Shown here: in pieces, positions 1-10,708 of the stretch
How positions within the stretch are numbered: the stretch's first letter is position 1
How the letters are laid out: every line of letters starts with the position of its first letter
DNA from: Cricetomys ansorgei
Taxonomy: Eukaryota; Chordata; Mammalia; Rodentia; Nesomyidae
Reading direction: 5' to 3'
DNA length: 64,000 nt
NCBI GenBank assembly: GCA_026225945.1
Contig: JAMJFZ010000289.1
Coordinates: forward strand, 5,188,501 to 5,252,500
Position numbers and translations under genes: made by a program
The notes under the pieces: model-generated
Told to the model about the DNA's origin: nothing
Seen by the model: only the letters and a program-made list of their open reading frames with translations
Databases searched by the model: none

Positions 1-224
1 CTTTTCAACTCATCCTTCTATATAAACTTAAGGGTTTCAACACACTTGTTCCATTGCAAAGTCAACAAAATCAAGGGAAGGAAGTTACGTTGTGTTTCAA
101 AATCACAAAGGTGCCCCTGGGCTCTCAGAGTTATTTCATGTTTCAACCTCAACCTTATTATTTGTATAATGAATGTATTCATGGAATTGAGTTATGTTTA
201 AGAAAATAGTTCACATTTAATGAG
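1..224. other. Unassigned AT-rich DNA
   Basis: I see no coding, RNA or recognisable repeat signal here. The stretch leads into the MIR-like relic that follows. Confidence 0.4.
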
Positions 225-395
225 GTCTTGGGTATATTGGACACTGTGCTACATATTGACATATTATCTTATTTCCATTCTCACGATTTTCTGAAATACT
301 ATATTTTAATTAGTCCTCATCTTTCAGGTGAGAAAGGAGATGAAATTGAAATAGCACGGACTAAGTCTTAATAACATACTCAGCATGATATGTAT
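225..395 (+). repeat. MIR-type ancient SINE relic
   Basis: The order of motifs matches the MIR/MIR3 core. A 'tattatcttatttccattctcac' type stretch is followed by the 'cctcatctttcaggtgagaaag' type stretch that MIRs have before their LINE2-like tail. The copy is heavily diverged. It is an ancient mammalian repeat and carries no evidence of function. Confidence 0.45.
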
Positions 396-504
396 GGTCT
401 ATGTGGCATCTCGCATCCAAAATGGCCAATGAAGATATTTAATGAATTTAAATATTTAGATCTTGCAATCACTATGTACACACACGTATATGACACATGA
501 GCAC

Positions 505-700
505 TAGTCAAGGTTCTCTAGAGAAAGAGAACCAATAGGATATAGTCATAAAAAAAGAGATTTATTTGAAGAGAGTGACTCAGTTGTTTGAGGTTGGCAA
601 TCTGTAATATCCAGGACAAGCCCCAGACTGAAGAGGCAGCTAAACACCATTGCTGCCCTCATGAATCCCAAGACTGGGAGGTCAGGAAATGAAATGTGTG
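505..700 (-). mobile_element. LTR fragment, MaLR/ERVL-like
   Basis: The left edge reads 'ggttctctagagaaagag' followed by 'aaccaatagg', the reverse complement of the conserved 3' end of a common mammalian MaLR-like LTR. It continues with a purine-rich 'gagatttatttgaag' and a degenerate LTR body. It is truncated at the right. Subfamily not determined. Confidence 0.5.
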
Positions 701-814
701 TGCGTTGCAATGTTGTAGAGAGTCACTTCTCTTATGTAATCCCTCAGTTTGATGACACCTGTTCACATTATTGAAGATAATTTGCTGTACTAACATCCTA
801 TTTAATGTCCACTG

Positions 815-884
815 ATGCTAGGTATTGTCTGTATCTTTAATATAAGCGTATAGTAACATCTAGCATAGTGCTGGACAGAACAGC
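815..884 (+). repeat. L2 3'-end relic
   Basis: The stretch ends in 'ctagcatagtgctggacag', which resembles the conserved LINE-2 3' terminus ('cctagcacagtgcctggcac' type), preceded by a degenerate 'ggtattgtctgtatc'. It is short and diverged, so the call is tentative. Confidence 0.35.
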
Positions 885-905
885 TACATTGGTACATGAA
901 ATTTT

Positions 906-1734
906 CCATCACAGTATAATTAAGGTTTAAATACAGATGTTAATACTGTCCTATCATGTATAATATCAAAACCAAATAATCTACTATACAGTCCATTGGT
1001 TTATGATTCTGTTACATAGTTTTATGTGTTACATAGAACATGTGAAAATGACTTGCACAGGCCTTATGATAAAATTAGTAGTAAATGAATCTTGGTTGAA
1101 TCTGAATTTAAGCTGGAGTCTAGATAATTCCTGAGAAGAGCACTGTCCATGCTGCTGTCCATTCATGAACATTTCACTCAGTATTCTCTCCTCTTTTGTC
1201 ACCTTTCACATTTTTCTACTATATCTTCCCTTGATTTCATGATTATATTATTTTAAGAATCCCTTCTGAGTTCTACTTTGAACTTCCGTCATTGAGCCAA
1301 AACTCCCAAGTACACAAGAGTGAGCATCTGTTTAGGTTGCCTAAATATGCCATCCATCTTCATGTCTGTTTTATTCCTCTTTCCCATTAACTTCCTATCC
1401 ATATTCTAGTATGTTCCTTGTATTAAATCAAAATGGAGAAAAGGGAAGGCACACAGAAAAATGAACTTAATATCACAGCTTGCCATGGCTTACAATGTCT
1501 TAGACCACATGTAACACACCCCATCTGTAACATGATGATAATCATGGAATTGGGTCATGGGACTACTATGAGGACTCATTAACATAATAAACATGAGTGC
1601 TTATCAGCAGATTAACAGACATTTTTTCTCAGAGCATTATTAATGGGATATAACAAAATCAAATTATAGAGTGAAAAAGATGACTTTATTGGGAAAGTCT
1701 CTGCTGCTTGAGCATTATATCCCAGAATTCATAT
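906..1734. other. Unassigned AT-rich DNA
   Basis: About 830 bases with no long ORF, no SINE or LTR signature I recognise, and no simple repeat of note. Confidence 0.4.
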
Positions 1735-1740
1735 AAAAGC

Positions 1741-1864
1741 CAATTGGAGTAGCACATGCTGCAGTTACAGAACTAGTCATAGGGAGACTGAGACAGGTAG
1801 ACCCCTGTGGCTCAAAAGTCAGCCAGCCTAGATAAATCAGTGAGCTCAAGGTTCAGCAAGAGTT
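1741..1864 (+). repeat. B4 SINE, 5' half (interrupted)
   Basis: It carries the B4 middle section: a B1-like 'gggagactgagacaggtag', then 'cagccagcctagataaatc' and 'gtgagctcaaggttcag'. It stops abruptly at about 1864. The matching 3' half, starting at 'gaaaccctgtctcaaa', resumes at about 2506. The two halves are colinear in the B4 consensus as I know it, so the intervening L1 sequence was inserted later. Confidence 0.7.
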
Positions 1865-1922
1865 CTCCATGTTCAATGATATAAGTTCTGTCTTCAGAAA
1901 CAGGGCCTTGAGTCATTGTTTC

Positions 1923-1996
<74 letters not shown>
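1923..1996 (+). repeat. (TG)n(AG)n compound microsatellite
   Basis: A (TG)n run (1923-1940) passes directly into (AG)n (to 1996) with one 'atac' interruption. It lies in the L1 insertion. The Ser/Leu-rich and Arg/Glu-rich ORFs across it are artefacts of the repeat. Confidence 0.95.
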
Positions 1997-2001
<5 letters not shown>

Positions 2002-2235
2002 TAACCATTAGCATGCACAAGACCTACATAAATTTAAGCCAGACAAAAACCCCGGCATGGAGAAGGATGGAGAAGGGTAAATGGGCACAAAAGCCTACCC
2101 CTAACAGAGAAGCTCTTTGCAGTTGATACCTGCTAAGAAATGGGAAATCACTTTTTCCAATGGAGTGGCACTGTGCATATCAGGTAGGACAGCCCTCATG
2201 TTCAGGGTTAGTTGATCAACACAAAAAGAAATCCA

Positions 2236-2237
<2 letters not shown>

Positions 2238-2270
<33 letters not shown>
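2238..2270 (+). repeat. (GT)n microsatellite
   Basis: About 16 uninterrupted GT units inside the L1 3' UTR, likely polymorphic. Confidence 0.95.
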
Positions 2271-2272
<2 letters not shown>

Positions 2273-2470
2273 TTTTTGATTTTGTCATTTGTCATATTGG
2301 GAATTTTGGTTTGTTTTTTAAAGAAAGAGGAAAGGAGGAGAGTGAGAGAGATAAAATATGAAGTTGAGTAGGTAGGGAGATGAGAAGACTCTGGAAGGAC
2401 TTGAGGGAGGGGAAAGAATATGGTCAAAATATGTTGTATGAAAATTTCTAAAAAAAAATTCAGCACACAA

Positions 2471-2472
<2 letters not shown>

Positions 2473-2506
<34 letters not shown>
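2473..2506 (+). repeat. (AC)n microsatellite at the L1 tail / B4 junction
   Basis: Uninterrupted AC units directly after the A-rich L1 3' end. They probably expanded from the L1 tail and hide any target-site duplication. Confidence 0.95.
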
Positions 2507-2508
<2 letters not shown>

Positions 2509-2660
2509 AACCCTGTCTCAAAAAATAAGATGAAGAATGGTACAGGAAGATGTCTAATGTTTATTCTGACACACATATATGCATATAAACATATCTCATG
2601 TGTGCATGTGTGCACAGACTCACATGAACACAAACATACAACACACACACACAAACAAAA
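2506..2660 (+). repeat. B4 SINE, 3' half
   Basis: It begins with 'gaaaccctgtctcaaaaaat' and continues through the B4 right arm (an 'aagatgaagaatggtacagg' type stretch) to a CA-rich tail ending near 2660. It completes the 5' half at 1741-1864. Confidence 0.7.
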
Positions 2661-3114
2661 AAGATAACTTACATCTTTGTATTACACTGCTTCAGAAAAG
2701 CTCCTTATTCTAGAAAGAGTACAAAGCTATAAACAAAAAAGGTAGAAGAATATGTCATATGCTATTCTCAGTGATTTTTAATACTTACTTCCTAAAGACA
2801 AATTTTTAAATGAGTTTATATGATTTGGTACTAATCTGCGTCAGAGTTATATATCTTCTTATTGAGGACAAAGTGGGCAAATCAAGAACTCAATATGTGT
2901 GTCTGTAGTATATGTTTGGGTATTGTGTGGTTTGATGTTTTGAGGGCATGGAGTAGTATGTATATATATGTGTGTGTATACATGTTGTGTGTATTTCTGT
3001 TTGTGTGTTTGTGTGTTATATATATGGTATTTGTATGTGGTATAGGTATGGCTTGTATACAGTTAGTGTTTCTATGCATGTTTGGTGAACGAAATATATG
3101 TGGGGGATATAAAT

Positions 3115-3116
<2 letters not shown>
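2661..3116. other. Unassigned, TG/TA-rich toward the right
   Basis: No gene. From about 2890 the sequence is a degenerate TG/TA-rich tract that grades into the pure (GT)n array. Confidence 0.5.

Positions 3117-3165
<49 letters not shown>
3117..3165 (+). repeat. (GT)n microsatellite, about 24 units
   Basis: The longest pure GT array in the first 20 kb, flanked on the left by degenerate GT sequence. The His/Thr ORF on the minus strand is the translated repeat. Confidence 0.97.
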
Positions 3166-3166
<1 letters not shown>

Positions 3167-5329
3167 TTTATGGTGGGAATATGTATAGGTGCATGTAAAT
3201 TTCCAATCCTTTCTTAGGAAAGACTCTGATAGTATCATGAACACAATTAGTGCTTGTGTATTTAATTAGTTTCTTAAAAGATATTCTGAGTACTATTCTT
3301 GACTGCTATTTGTTAGCTTCTTAAACTGGACTGGATGTTTAGCACATTGTTTCACCTACACAGTAGAGATAAATATAATTCTCAACCTAAAATTGTTTTG
3401 AAGTCTTCACAGTTATCCAAAAGTACAATATCAAAGTTCGTCCACACAGGCTAAACCTGAATATTAAGTAAAAAAATGCTTATTGCTTTTATAAAATGAA
3501 ATAAAGACTACAACTAATCAACAATAAAATGTATAGTATTGTGCATTTATTTTCTTCTTAGAATATGCAAAATAGGAAGGGATTTGGACAAAGTTGAATA
3601 GAACAACTCGAGATCTGTGAATGATGTGTGTCACTGTGGATTCTGTACTTATATTAGAAATGGGAAGAGGAACACATACTTGTTCATTGCAATCACACGC
3701 ACACACTTCTCTGAAGGAATCAAAGCAGAAGAGCATATTATCCTTTGTAGAAGCACAAAACGCTTATGTTAAACTGGCTTTATGAAAATCACCTTGATTT
3801 GCTCCCTGACAAGTTGGCATCGTTGAATTGCATAAATTGCTTCTCCAACCCCTGTGTAAATCTAGATAATCAAGTGAAGCCAAGACAGAATCTACCTAAT
3901 TTAAGTCAAGATTCCCTCCTGAAAAAGTAAAATGCTGAAAATTATGATGCACAGCTGGTCCCCTAAGCTCTGCGAATACTGAAATACCCTGGAATACTGA
4001 TCCCACGGGGACCTCATCCTCAGAAGAAGCCATGAGGGAAATGTTCTACAATAAAGTGTTGGCTTATTATATGCTGTGTTCCGTGGCAAACAACAGGAAG
4101 AGAAGCTTTTCTTTTACTTTAATTTTTTTGGGTCCTTTTCCATTGCGGTGAAATAATAAGCAATGTGTGACCCTCCACCAGCCAGTACACAATAGCTAGA
4201 TGATTGGATCTGGCCCTGATGGAACAAGACTCACTTCTGTATTCCTTTATCAATACTCAAAAGCTGAGTTCCAGCTAATACCCAGATTGTCTATAATAAA
4301 CTAAGACCAGGACACATTTCTTCTGCTCTCACAGTCCAGCATTACCTTTACAAACTCAGTCGTAATGTTCAAGTTTAGGAGGAGCTGCATCAGGTCCTAC
4401 ATTCAATACTGTGAGACACAAAATGATTGCCGTTTAACAGAAGTTGATAACCTTATGCCCTGAGGTCCCCAAACAGGAAATCCATAGTGTAGTTTCATAG
4501 CTGGAGTAACATCGTGAGAAGATATCTTGCTTTGAGTCTGTGCCTACTTTGTCCATAACACACTAAAGTCAAGTTCCTTCTATTTCTGTCTATTGTCCTA
4601 AGAACTTTACTCTGAAAACAGCATAGTCTAGTCGCAAAGACCTCAACGTACTGAATATGTGTAAATGAATTTCTTATTAATGACACCAGGCCTGATTGTG
4701 TTTTTTATATTTTGTGCTTTTTTACCCCTTCATTAATAATTACATAATAAAAATAAAAAAATAATTCTCAGGTTTTGAAAAAGTTAAGTTTGAAAGATTT
4801 ATATTTATAAATACCATTTAAATGTTTAATAACCCACTGAAATTAGTTTTTATTTGAGGAACTTTGGGTTCTATCAGCCTTTTCTTGAGAAATCAATGTT
4901 TTATAACTTATGCTGGATTTTCAAATACACTGCAATCTTTCTTTATTATAGAATAAAGACGTACTTTTGATTTGTTTTTCTTAGGTAGATGTTTTCTATG
5001 TTGCTTTGTTACTACAAAATCCTATTATAAAATTTAACATAATAAAATTAGTTTTCTATTACCTCAAATCTATTTTTAAATTCCTAACTGTTGTCCTGTA
5101 TAAAAATCAGATGTAAAATATAGGGTACAAGACAGTGATGGATAGCTAGTTAACCTAGTGGCCCAACAATAAAATGTAAAACATATGAAAACAGTTGGTA
5201 AAATACTAGGTCAGAGATAGTGTCAGAAACGTAAAACAAACACAAAGTTTGCCCTTACATTCATAATAGAAATGTAAAATATCAGAACTGCTCAAGAAAG
5301 CAGAAGTTTTTAAATCTCTGGGCTTACAG
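3166..5329. other. Unassigned AT-rich DNA, possible LTR fragment
   Basis: No gene is supported. Around 4130-4190 the words 'ccattgcggtgaaataataa' resemble the minus-strand start of a MaLR-type LTR, but the rest does not align convincingly by eye. The remainder has no recognisable features. Confidence 0.35.
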
Positions 5330-5610
5330 TGGGGTTTGTAGGATAGGTGCACGCTATCGAGTGCTGAACCATGCTTTCCACCTTGTTGGATACAGAGTCT
5401 TATTGTTGATTCATCACTTCCTATAGCAGGCCAGTTGGTCCATGGACCGCTGGAGAGTTCTCCTGTCTTCAACTCCCATCTCAGTGAATGAATGCTGGTG
5501 CTAAGAGTTTGTGCCACTTCACCCAATCATACGTGAGTTCTAGAGGTTTGGACTCAATTCATCACACTGATGTAGCAAGCACATTACCCTCTGAGCTGTC
5601 TCTCCACTTA
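5330..5610 (-). repeat. B4/ID-B1 composite SINE, diverged
   Basis: On the minus strand it reads like the ID-related head ('ctcagagggtaatgtgctt', opposite 5570-5605) followed by B1-like sequence. On the plus strand the order 'ccttgttggatacagagtc', 'gccagttggtccatgg' and 'ctcctgtcttcaactccc' follows the B4-type composite. Strongly diverged. Confidence 0.55.
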
Positions 5611-6328
5611 TGGTAATTTCATATCAAATTAAAAGTGAAATCAATATTATACAACTTGGTCATTGCACTGATGGTAACTTAGGTCTATATAAAAGTCTGT
5701 ATATGAATGCTGAAAGATAATAAGAATAACAGAACTTACAACAGGACAGAGACCCACCTTGAGCGAGTTGAAATGTAGCTTACCTAGGCAGTGAACTAGA
5801 AATCAGAACTAAAAATGTCAGGCCCCTGATACATGAATGAGTCCCAGGAGAATTATGCTGAATAAGGTGAAGGTGAAGGTAATGGATTTTCCCCTAAAGA
5901 TACATATTAAATGCATCCTCTCTAGAAAATTTTTGAAATGATAGAGTTGTAGAAATAGAAAAGAAACTAATTGTTGCCAGGGAAAAGTGACAGTTAAGCC
6001 TGATATGATTAGAAGAGCAATGAGCAGGATTCTCTAGAAGACAGAATAATTTCATGTGTGAATCTGCTGATACACAAGGCTGTCCGTGTGATAAACTTGC
6101 ATGAAATAAAATACACACAAATTCAAGTAATAATGGAAACATTCCATTATTATTCCATAATTCCAAGATAATGTATCAGTTATCAATATTGAGGCTGATA
6201 TTGTAATACATGGCTACAAGAGGATGTTATTAAAGGAAATAGGAAACTTTACATATGATATTTATCTATTGTTTCTTCAAACCATTTAATAACAAAATAC
6301 ATACTTCAATCAAAAATATTTTAAGGGA
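5611..6328. other. Unassigned AT-rich DNA
   Basis: No repeat family or gene recognised. The 90-residue minus-strand ORF at 5894-6166 has no recognisable features. Confidence 0.4.
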
Positions 6329-6485
6329 AGCCAGGCAGTGGTGGCTCATGACTTTAATCCCAACACTTGGGAGGCAGAGGCAGGTGGATCTCTGTGAGTT
6401 CAAGACCATCCTGTTCTACAGAGTGAGTTCCAGGACAGCCATAGTTACAGCAGAGGAACCCTTTCTCAAACAAGAAAAAAAAATT
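6329..6485 (+). repeat. B1 SINE
   Basis: A full-length 7SL-derived SINE: 'ccaggcagtggtggctcatg' (A box region), 'cttgggaggcagaggcagg', 'gatctctgtgagttcaaga' (B box region), 'gagttccaggacagcc' and an A-rich tail. The 'tctctgtgag' variant is the form I associate with cricetid and rat B1s. Confidence 0.93.
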
Positions 6486-6487
6486 AA

Positions 6488-6552
6488 GGGGCTGGGAGAT
6501 AGCTTGGAAGTTAAGAGCACTTGCTGTTCTTGGAGGAGTGGATTGTCATCAC
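6488..6552 (+). repeat. B2/B3-type SINE head, truncated
   Basis: It has the tRNA-derived head 'ggggctgggagatagcttgg' and 'ttaagagcacttgctgttc', then loses similarity. It abuts the B1 tail on its left and L1 sequence on its right. Confidence 0.7.
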
Positions 6553-6960
6553 AAATTATAAAATTTTATTTAAACTATGTATATATTTATACACAGACCT
6601 ACTGGTATTTTAGTGGGTTTTTTCATAGGTAGTTAATAATTCCTTGTGACTTTTTCATACATCCTTCCTCTTACCATATCCCTTCCTCCTCCTGTATTTA
6701 TCTCTCTCTTCATACCTAACTAGAGTCTTTCCCTTTTTTACCCAAGTCAACAATAAAATCAGTTGAACCCTGCTATTGCCCTCTCTGTTGCTCCCCAAAC
6801 CCCCTATCCTGACAATGGTCCCTTTATACTTTCCTGTTTCTGTAGTTACTCTGGGAGATAAACTCATAACTGAAGATTTTGAGCTAGGAGCCTCAGAAGA
6901 GAGAGAGCATGTAACATATGTGTTTTGTGGTCTGGTCACTATTAATCCTTTAAAAATATC
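6553..6960 (-). mobile_element. Rodent L1 3'-UTR fragment
   Basis: It matches the reverse complement of a rodent L1 3' UTR. Landmarks are 'cccaagtcaacaataaaatc', 'tgttgctccccaaacccc', 'cctgtttctgtagttactc', a region ending 'gagctaggagcctcagaag' and 'tgtgttttgtggtctggtc'. It has no ORF2 and is a dead fragment. The ORFs across it are incidental. Confidence 0.6.
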
Positions 6961-6964
6961 TGAA

Positions 6965-7150
6965 AGTGGGGCTGGAAAGTTGGTTCAGCTTCATGCACTT
7001 GCAGAGGATTGGAATTTGGATCCTACCACCCATGATTTTAGCTCACAACCACCTTTAATTCTTTCCTTGTCCTAAGGGAACCAACATTCTCCTCTGGTCT
7101 TCATACCAACACATAAACACTAATAAACACATAAAAAATTTAAAGTAAGT
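6965..7150 (+). repeat. B3 (B2 superfamily) SINE
   Basis: Head 'ggggctggaaagttggttca', a middle section ending 'agctcacaaccacc', and a tail with 'ctctggtcttcataccaaca' running into 'taataaacacataaaaaa'. A complete but diverged tRNA-derived SINE. Confidence 0.75.
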
Positions 7151-7372
7151 AATCATTATTCATTGAAAATGACCATGCAAACCTTGAAGTACAACTTTGT
7201 GTGTGTTACAGATAAGGAGAAGGCAAAACTTAGAGTGTATAGAAGGAAGAAATATATGTGAATAAAATTTCTAGGATGCCCACACATAGATAGCATTGCA
7301 CAGTATCATTATACACATAAAATGAAAGCTATAAAAATGTGAACAAAGAAGAATAAGCAAAAATATACAAAA

Positions 7373-7670
7373 GGGACTGGGAGGTATCTTGGTGGGTTAA
7401 GTTCTTGTTTTACAACCTTGATGATTTGAATTCAGATCTCCAGAACTCAGATAAAATCCAGGGTATCAGTGCAGATCTGTAGCCCAATGCTAGGAGTAAA
7501 AGCATGTACATACATGGGACATGCAAGCCAACCAATCTAACCAAAATACTGAGCTCCAGGTTCAGTGAGTGACACTGGTTCAAATAATGGAATAGGAAAA
7601 GATACAGAAAGATCCTATAGATGACATTTGGCCTCCACATGTACACATGGAGTGAGTGTACACACACACA

Positions 7671-7712
<42 letters not shown>
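7373..7712 (+). repeat. B4 SINE with (CA)n tail
   Basis: ID-like head 'gggactgggaggtatcttgg', 'gaattcagatctccagaact', then the B1-derived part ('gccaaccaatctaaccaaaa', 'gagctccaggttcagtgag') and the right arm 'tttggcctccacatgtacac'. It ends in (CA)n at 7660-7712. Almost full length. Confidence 0.85.
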
Positions 7713-7713
<1 letters not shown>

Positions 7714-7819
7714 CCCTCCCTCAAAATGTATACAATGAAAAAATCAAATATTGAAGAAATCAAACTCACAAAATACAAAGATCAAATGTAAGGATTTATG
7801 CTTTAAAAATAACATTGTG

Positions 7820-8005
7820 AGGCTAGAGAGATGGTTCAGTGGCTAAGAGTACAGATATGATACTTAGCACCCACATGGCAGCTCATAACTGTCACTCAAT
7901 TTCAGATAGTCCTGACACCTTCTTCTGGCCTTCTTGAGCACCAAACATGATTATGGTACAGAGATATACAGGCAGTCAAATAAACATGCAAATAATGTAA
8001 AATTA
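7820..8005 (+). repeat. B3 SINE
   Basis: 'aggctagagagatggttcag', 'agcacccacatggcagctca' and 'cttctggccttcttgagcac' are in B3 order, ending in 'ataaacatgcaaataatg'. Confidence 0.85.
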
Positions 8006-8031
8006 CATCTTAGAAAACCAATTAATGTTTG

Positions 8032-8200
8032 TGGCAATGGAGATGGTTTAGTACTTAAGAGCCCTTTCTATTCTTCCTGAGAAACCAAGCTTTGTTTCCA
8101 ACACAAAATTGGTGGCTCACAACTGCCTATAACTTCAGCTCCAGAGGACTCAATTCCTTTTCCTGGTTTCCATAGGCATACACACACACAAACACACACA

Positions 8201-8235
<35 letters not shown>

Positions 8236-8275
8236 CTTTCATTCTCTCCCATGCACAAATATAAACATAAATAAA
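8032..8275 (+). repeat. B3 SINE with (CA)n tail
   Basis: A diverged head ('caatggagatggtttagt', 'ttaagagccctttctattc'), then 'ggtggctcacaactgcctat' and 'aacttcagctccagaggact', followed by a (CA)n array at 8179-8234. Confidence 0.8.
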
Positions 8276-9225
8276 AATAACATAAATCATTTATTTAAAA
8301 ATGAATTATAACACAATTATATTATCCCTTACAATATTATAACAAGTTTTGAAAATAGTTATCACATAATTACCTTTTGAGAGTTAACTTTAAAAAGAAG
8401 ATGAGGAGAGATAATTGCACATCATCCTTGCAAGGCTAGTTGAGTTAATACTAAAGCTTTGTAGAAAATGAAAGCATACTTGATACTTCAGGAGTCAATG
8501 ACTATTCAGCATTATTCAATCTAATCAACCACATACAGAAACAAGTATCCTTAATACATCATAATACAGTACTGTAAGGTGACTTATTTACCTGATAATG
8601 CTCTCAAAGATTCTGTGAAATGTATTACCTGGGTAATAATTCAAATAATTTTCTAATAATAAATGTCAGTGAAGACTTATGAAATCACAATTGCAAACCA
8701 GGGGTTTATTTAAAGAAACTCACAGTAAGTAGATGAGATTTAAGTTTTAAAAAAAATAAATATCAATTAAAAAATCTTATGGTAGATACACAATGAGTCA
8801 CTAAGTAATATTATGCTATCAGGTGAGGGATTTTTGAGCTTAAATTCAGGAATTACTAGGTCTCTGTGATAGTAGTGCCTAAAATTCTTAAATTTCCTAA
8901 AGAAAAAAATACCCTTACCACATATGCGGCTTTCCTCACCTTGAAATGAAGATCACATTTTCAAAACAGTTTAAACTCTCTTTATGAAGAAACACCCAAT
9001 GACTAACCCAGACTAAACATCACTTTTGAAATGGGTAAGAGTTTCCCAGAGAATGAATGACCTCCCACGAGAGATACTCTCTATATGTTGGTCATTTGAT
9101 CACGGACTGTGTAGTTGATTCTACATACCTACTCTTACCTGTGATCACATAGGAGCCTTGCTCTAGTTATTTAACTGAACAGCAGATACTAAGACTCATT
9201 TTTGATGTTCATCAAAACCAAAAGA
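8276..9225. other. Unassigned AT-rich DNA
   Basis: No gene or repeat family recognised in about 950 bases. Confidence 0.4.
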
Positions 9226-9365
9226 AGGGGCTGGAGAGATGGTCCCATGGGTACAAGGCTTGTCTTACAGGCATGAGAATCTGGAAGGACAAAGGAGTTG
9301 AGGATCAGAAGCAAATGGATGGAAATGATGTAAATATAGTATGAAATTCTTCAAAAAATTAAAAA
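9226..9365 (+). mobile_element. SINE head joined to an L1 tail
   Basis: A tRNA-derived head ('ggggctggagagatggtccc', to about 9281) is followed by an L1 3'-terminal stretch ('atgatgtaaatatagtatg', 'aaattcttcaaaaaatt'). Two truncated elements lie back to back. The junction is approximate. Confidence 0.5.
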
Positions 9366-10309
9366 TTAGTTTATAGAATGCAATAGGATATAAATTATGT
9401 GGTTCCAAGACTCTAGTATTTTCTAGTAAATGTTCAAAGCAGGAATTTATCCTAAATACAAAAAACATGCATTTTAATATCTAAGGAAACATTAAAATAT
9501 ACATTAAACAGCTGAAAATTATGAGATAAAAAGGGGAAAAATAAAATGTTGAAGAATTGAAAACCAAAACTATGGCAAGAGGGAATGAGAATTGAAATTA
9601 GACTAAGTAGACTAACAGAAACAAAGTTTTATTCTAGTAACAAATGTCACAGTAGAGTAAAACATGTATCAGTAACCTATAAGTGGACAAAGGAGTCTAA
9701 TTGGAGAATGTGATAGCCGTACAGTGATCAAACAGGAAGTCCTGCCCCTCTGTGAACACAATGATTTGACAAAGATTAATGGAAAAAGATCTTTTGTGAG
9801 AAACCCAGAGAGCAATGAAGAGGTCCCTGCACTCTGGGAAAGTAAGTGAAAATGTGAACACATGAAATCACTTGCCACCAGCCCTCAACCTGGAAGAGAG
9901 CCATACAGTCAGGAGGAAAGCTGGATCTCTGGGCTTCTCCCTAGCAAGAGAAGAAAAATCTGTTAATATGGTTAATGCTCTAAATTTAGAATGTGGGATT
10001 GACAGAGAAAATGGTTTCTGCCTTGCTTGAATCTAAGAGCTGATGAGAGAGGAGCCAGGTTAGAAGCCACCTTAGACAAAAGCAATAAGTTACTTAAATC
10101 AGTATGTACTTACTAGCTAAAAACCCTCCCCAGCTGAGGGTAGTATAATTGGATGGGACTCAGCCAAGTCTCAGTTTCTCCCAAAAAAATGAGGTAATTA
10201 AAGCATATGTCAAATGATCTATTTTTGATGGATACCCAAGGGCCTGGCTTCTTTATCACTGTTCATAGCTTTCATAGAACCTAGTACTCATTATATATCC
10301 ATGGCACAT
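9366..10309. other. Unassigned AT-rich DNA
   Basis: No gene or repeat recognised. Confidence 0.4.
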
Positions 10310-10708
10310 TGTTCAGATTTTATTTCTATGGGGAAAAAAATCACCCTGACCAAAAACAGCTAAAGGGAGAATTTATTTTAGCTCACAATTCCAGGTCACA
10401 GTCCATATTTTGGGGTAGTCAAGGCATGAAAAACTCCAGACACCTAGTTTCAACACATACACAGTCAAGAGCAGAGAGAAATAAATGAATGCATCATAAT
10501 TTGCTTTTTTGCTCTAATAAGTGCCATTACCCCACTCTTATATTGTTCAGGGCCCCTTCCTAGGGATTGACTCTGCCCATAGTGAGCTGAGTTTTTCCAT
10601 ATCAAGTGTCTTATTTAAGACGATGTCCTGGGACAACCGTCATTATAAGACTCTCTATCCATGTGATTCTAGGTTGTGTCAAGGTGACAATGAAAGCTAA
10701 CCATCACA
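10310..10708 (-). mobile_element. MaLR-type LTR (3' LTR of a truncated element)
   Basis: Minus-strand LTR. It contains 'caccctgaccaaaaacagct', 'gagaatttattttagctcac', 'gatgtcctgggacaacc' and a right end 'gctaaccatcaca', which is TGTG-starting on the minus strand. Internal MaLR-like sequence follows directly to the right, so this is the 3' LTR of a minus-strand element. Subfamily uncertain. Confidence 0.65.

Larger units (their letters stand above)
1865..2505 (+). mobile_element. Rodent L1 3'-UTR insertion in a B4
   Basis: This is a 5'-truncated LINE-1 3' end, plus strand. Hallmarks in order are 'gcacaagacctacataaatt', 'agccagacaaaaaccccggc', 'ctaacagagaagctctttgc', 'cagttgatacctgctaag', a stretch ending 'ttccaatggagtggcactg', a purine-rich run with 'aagttgagtaggtagggag', and an A-rich tail near 2450. 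Three dinucleotide arrays lie inside or at its end. It has no intact ORF and cannot be active. Confidence 0.75.

Noticed and set aside
1812..3244. ORFs rich in Ser-Leu, Arg-Glu, Cys-Val and His-Thr
   Set aside because: They are translations of TG, GA and CA microsatellites in different frames and strands.
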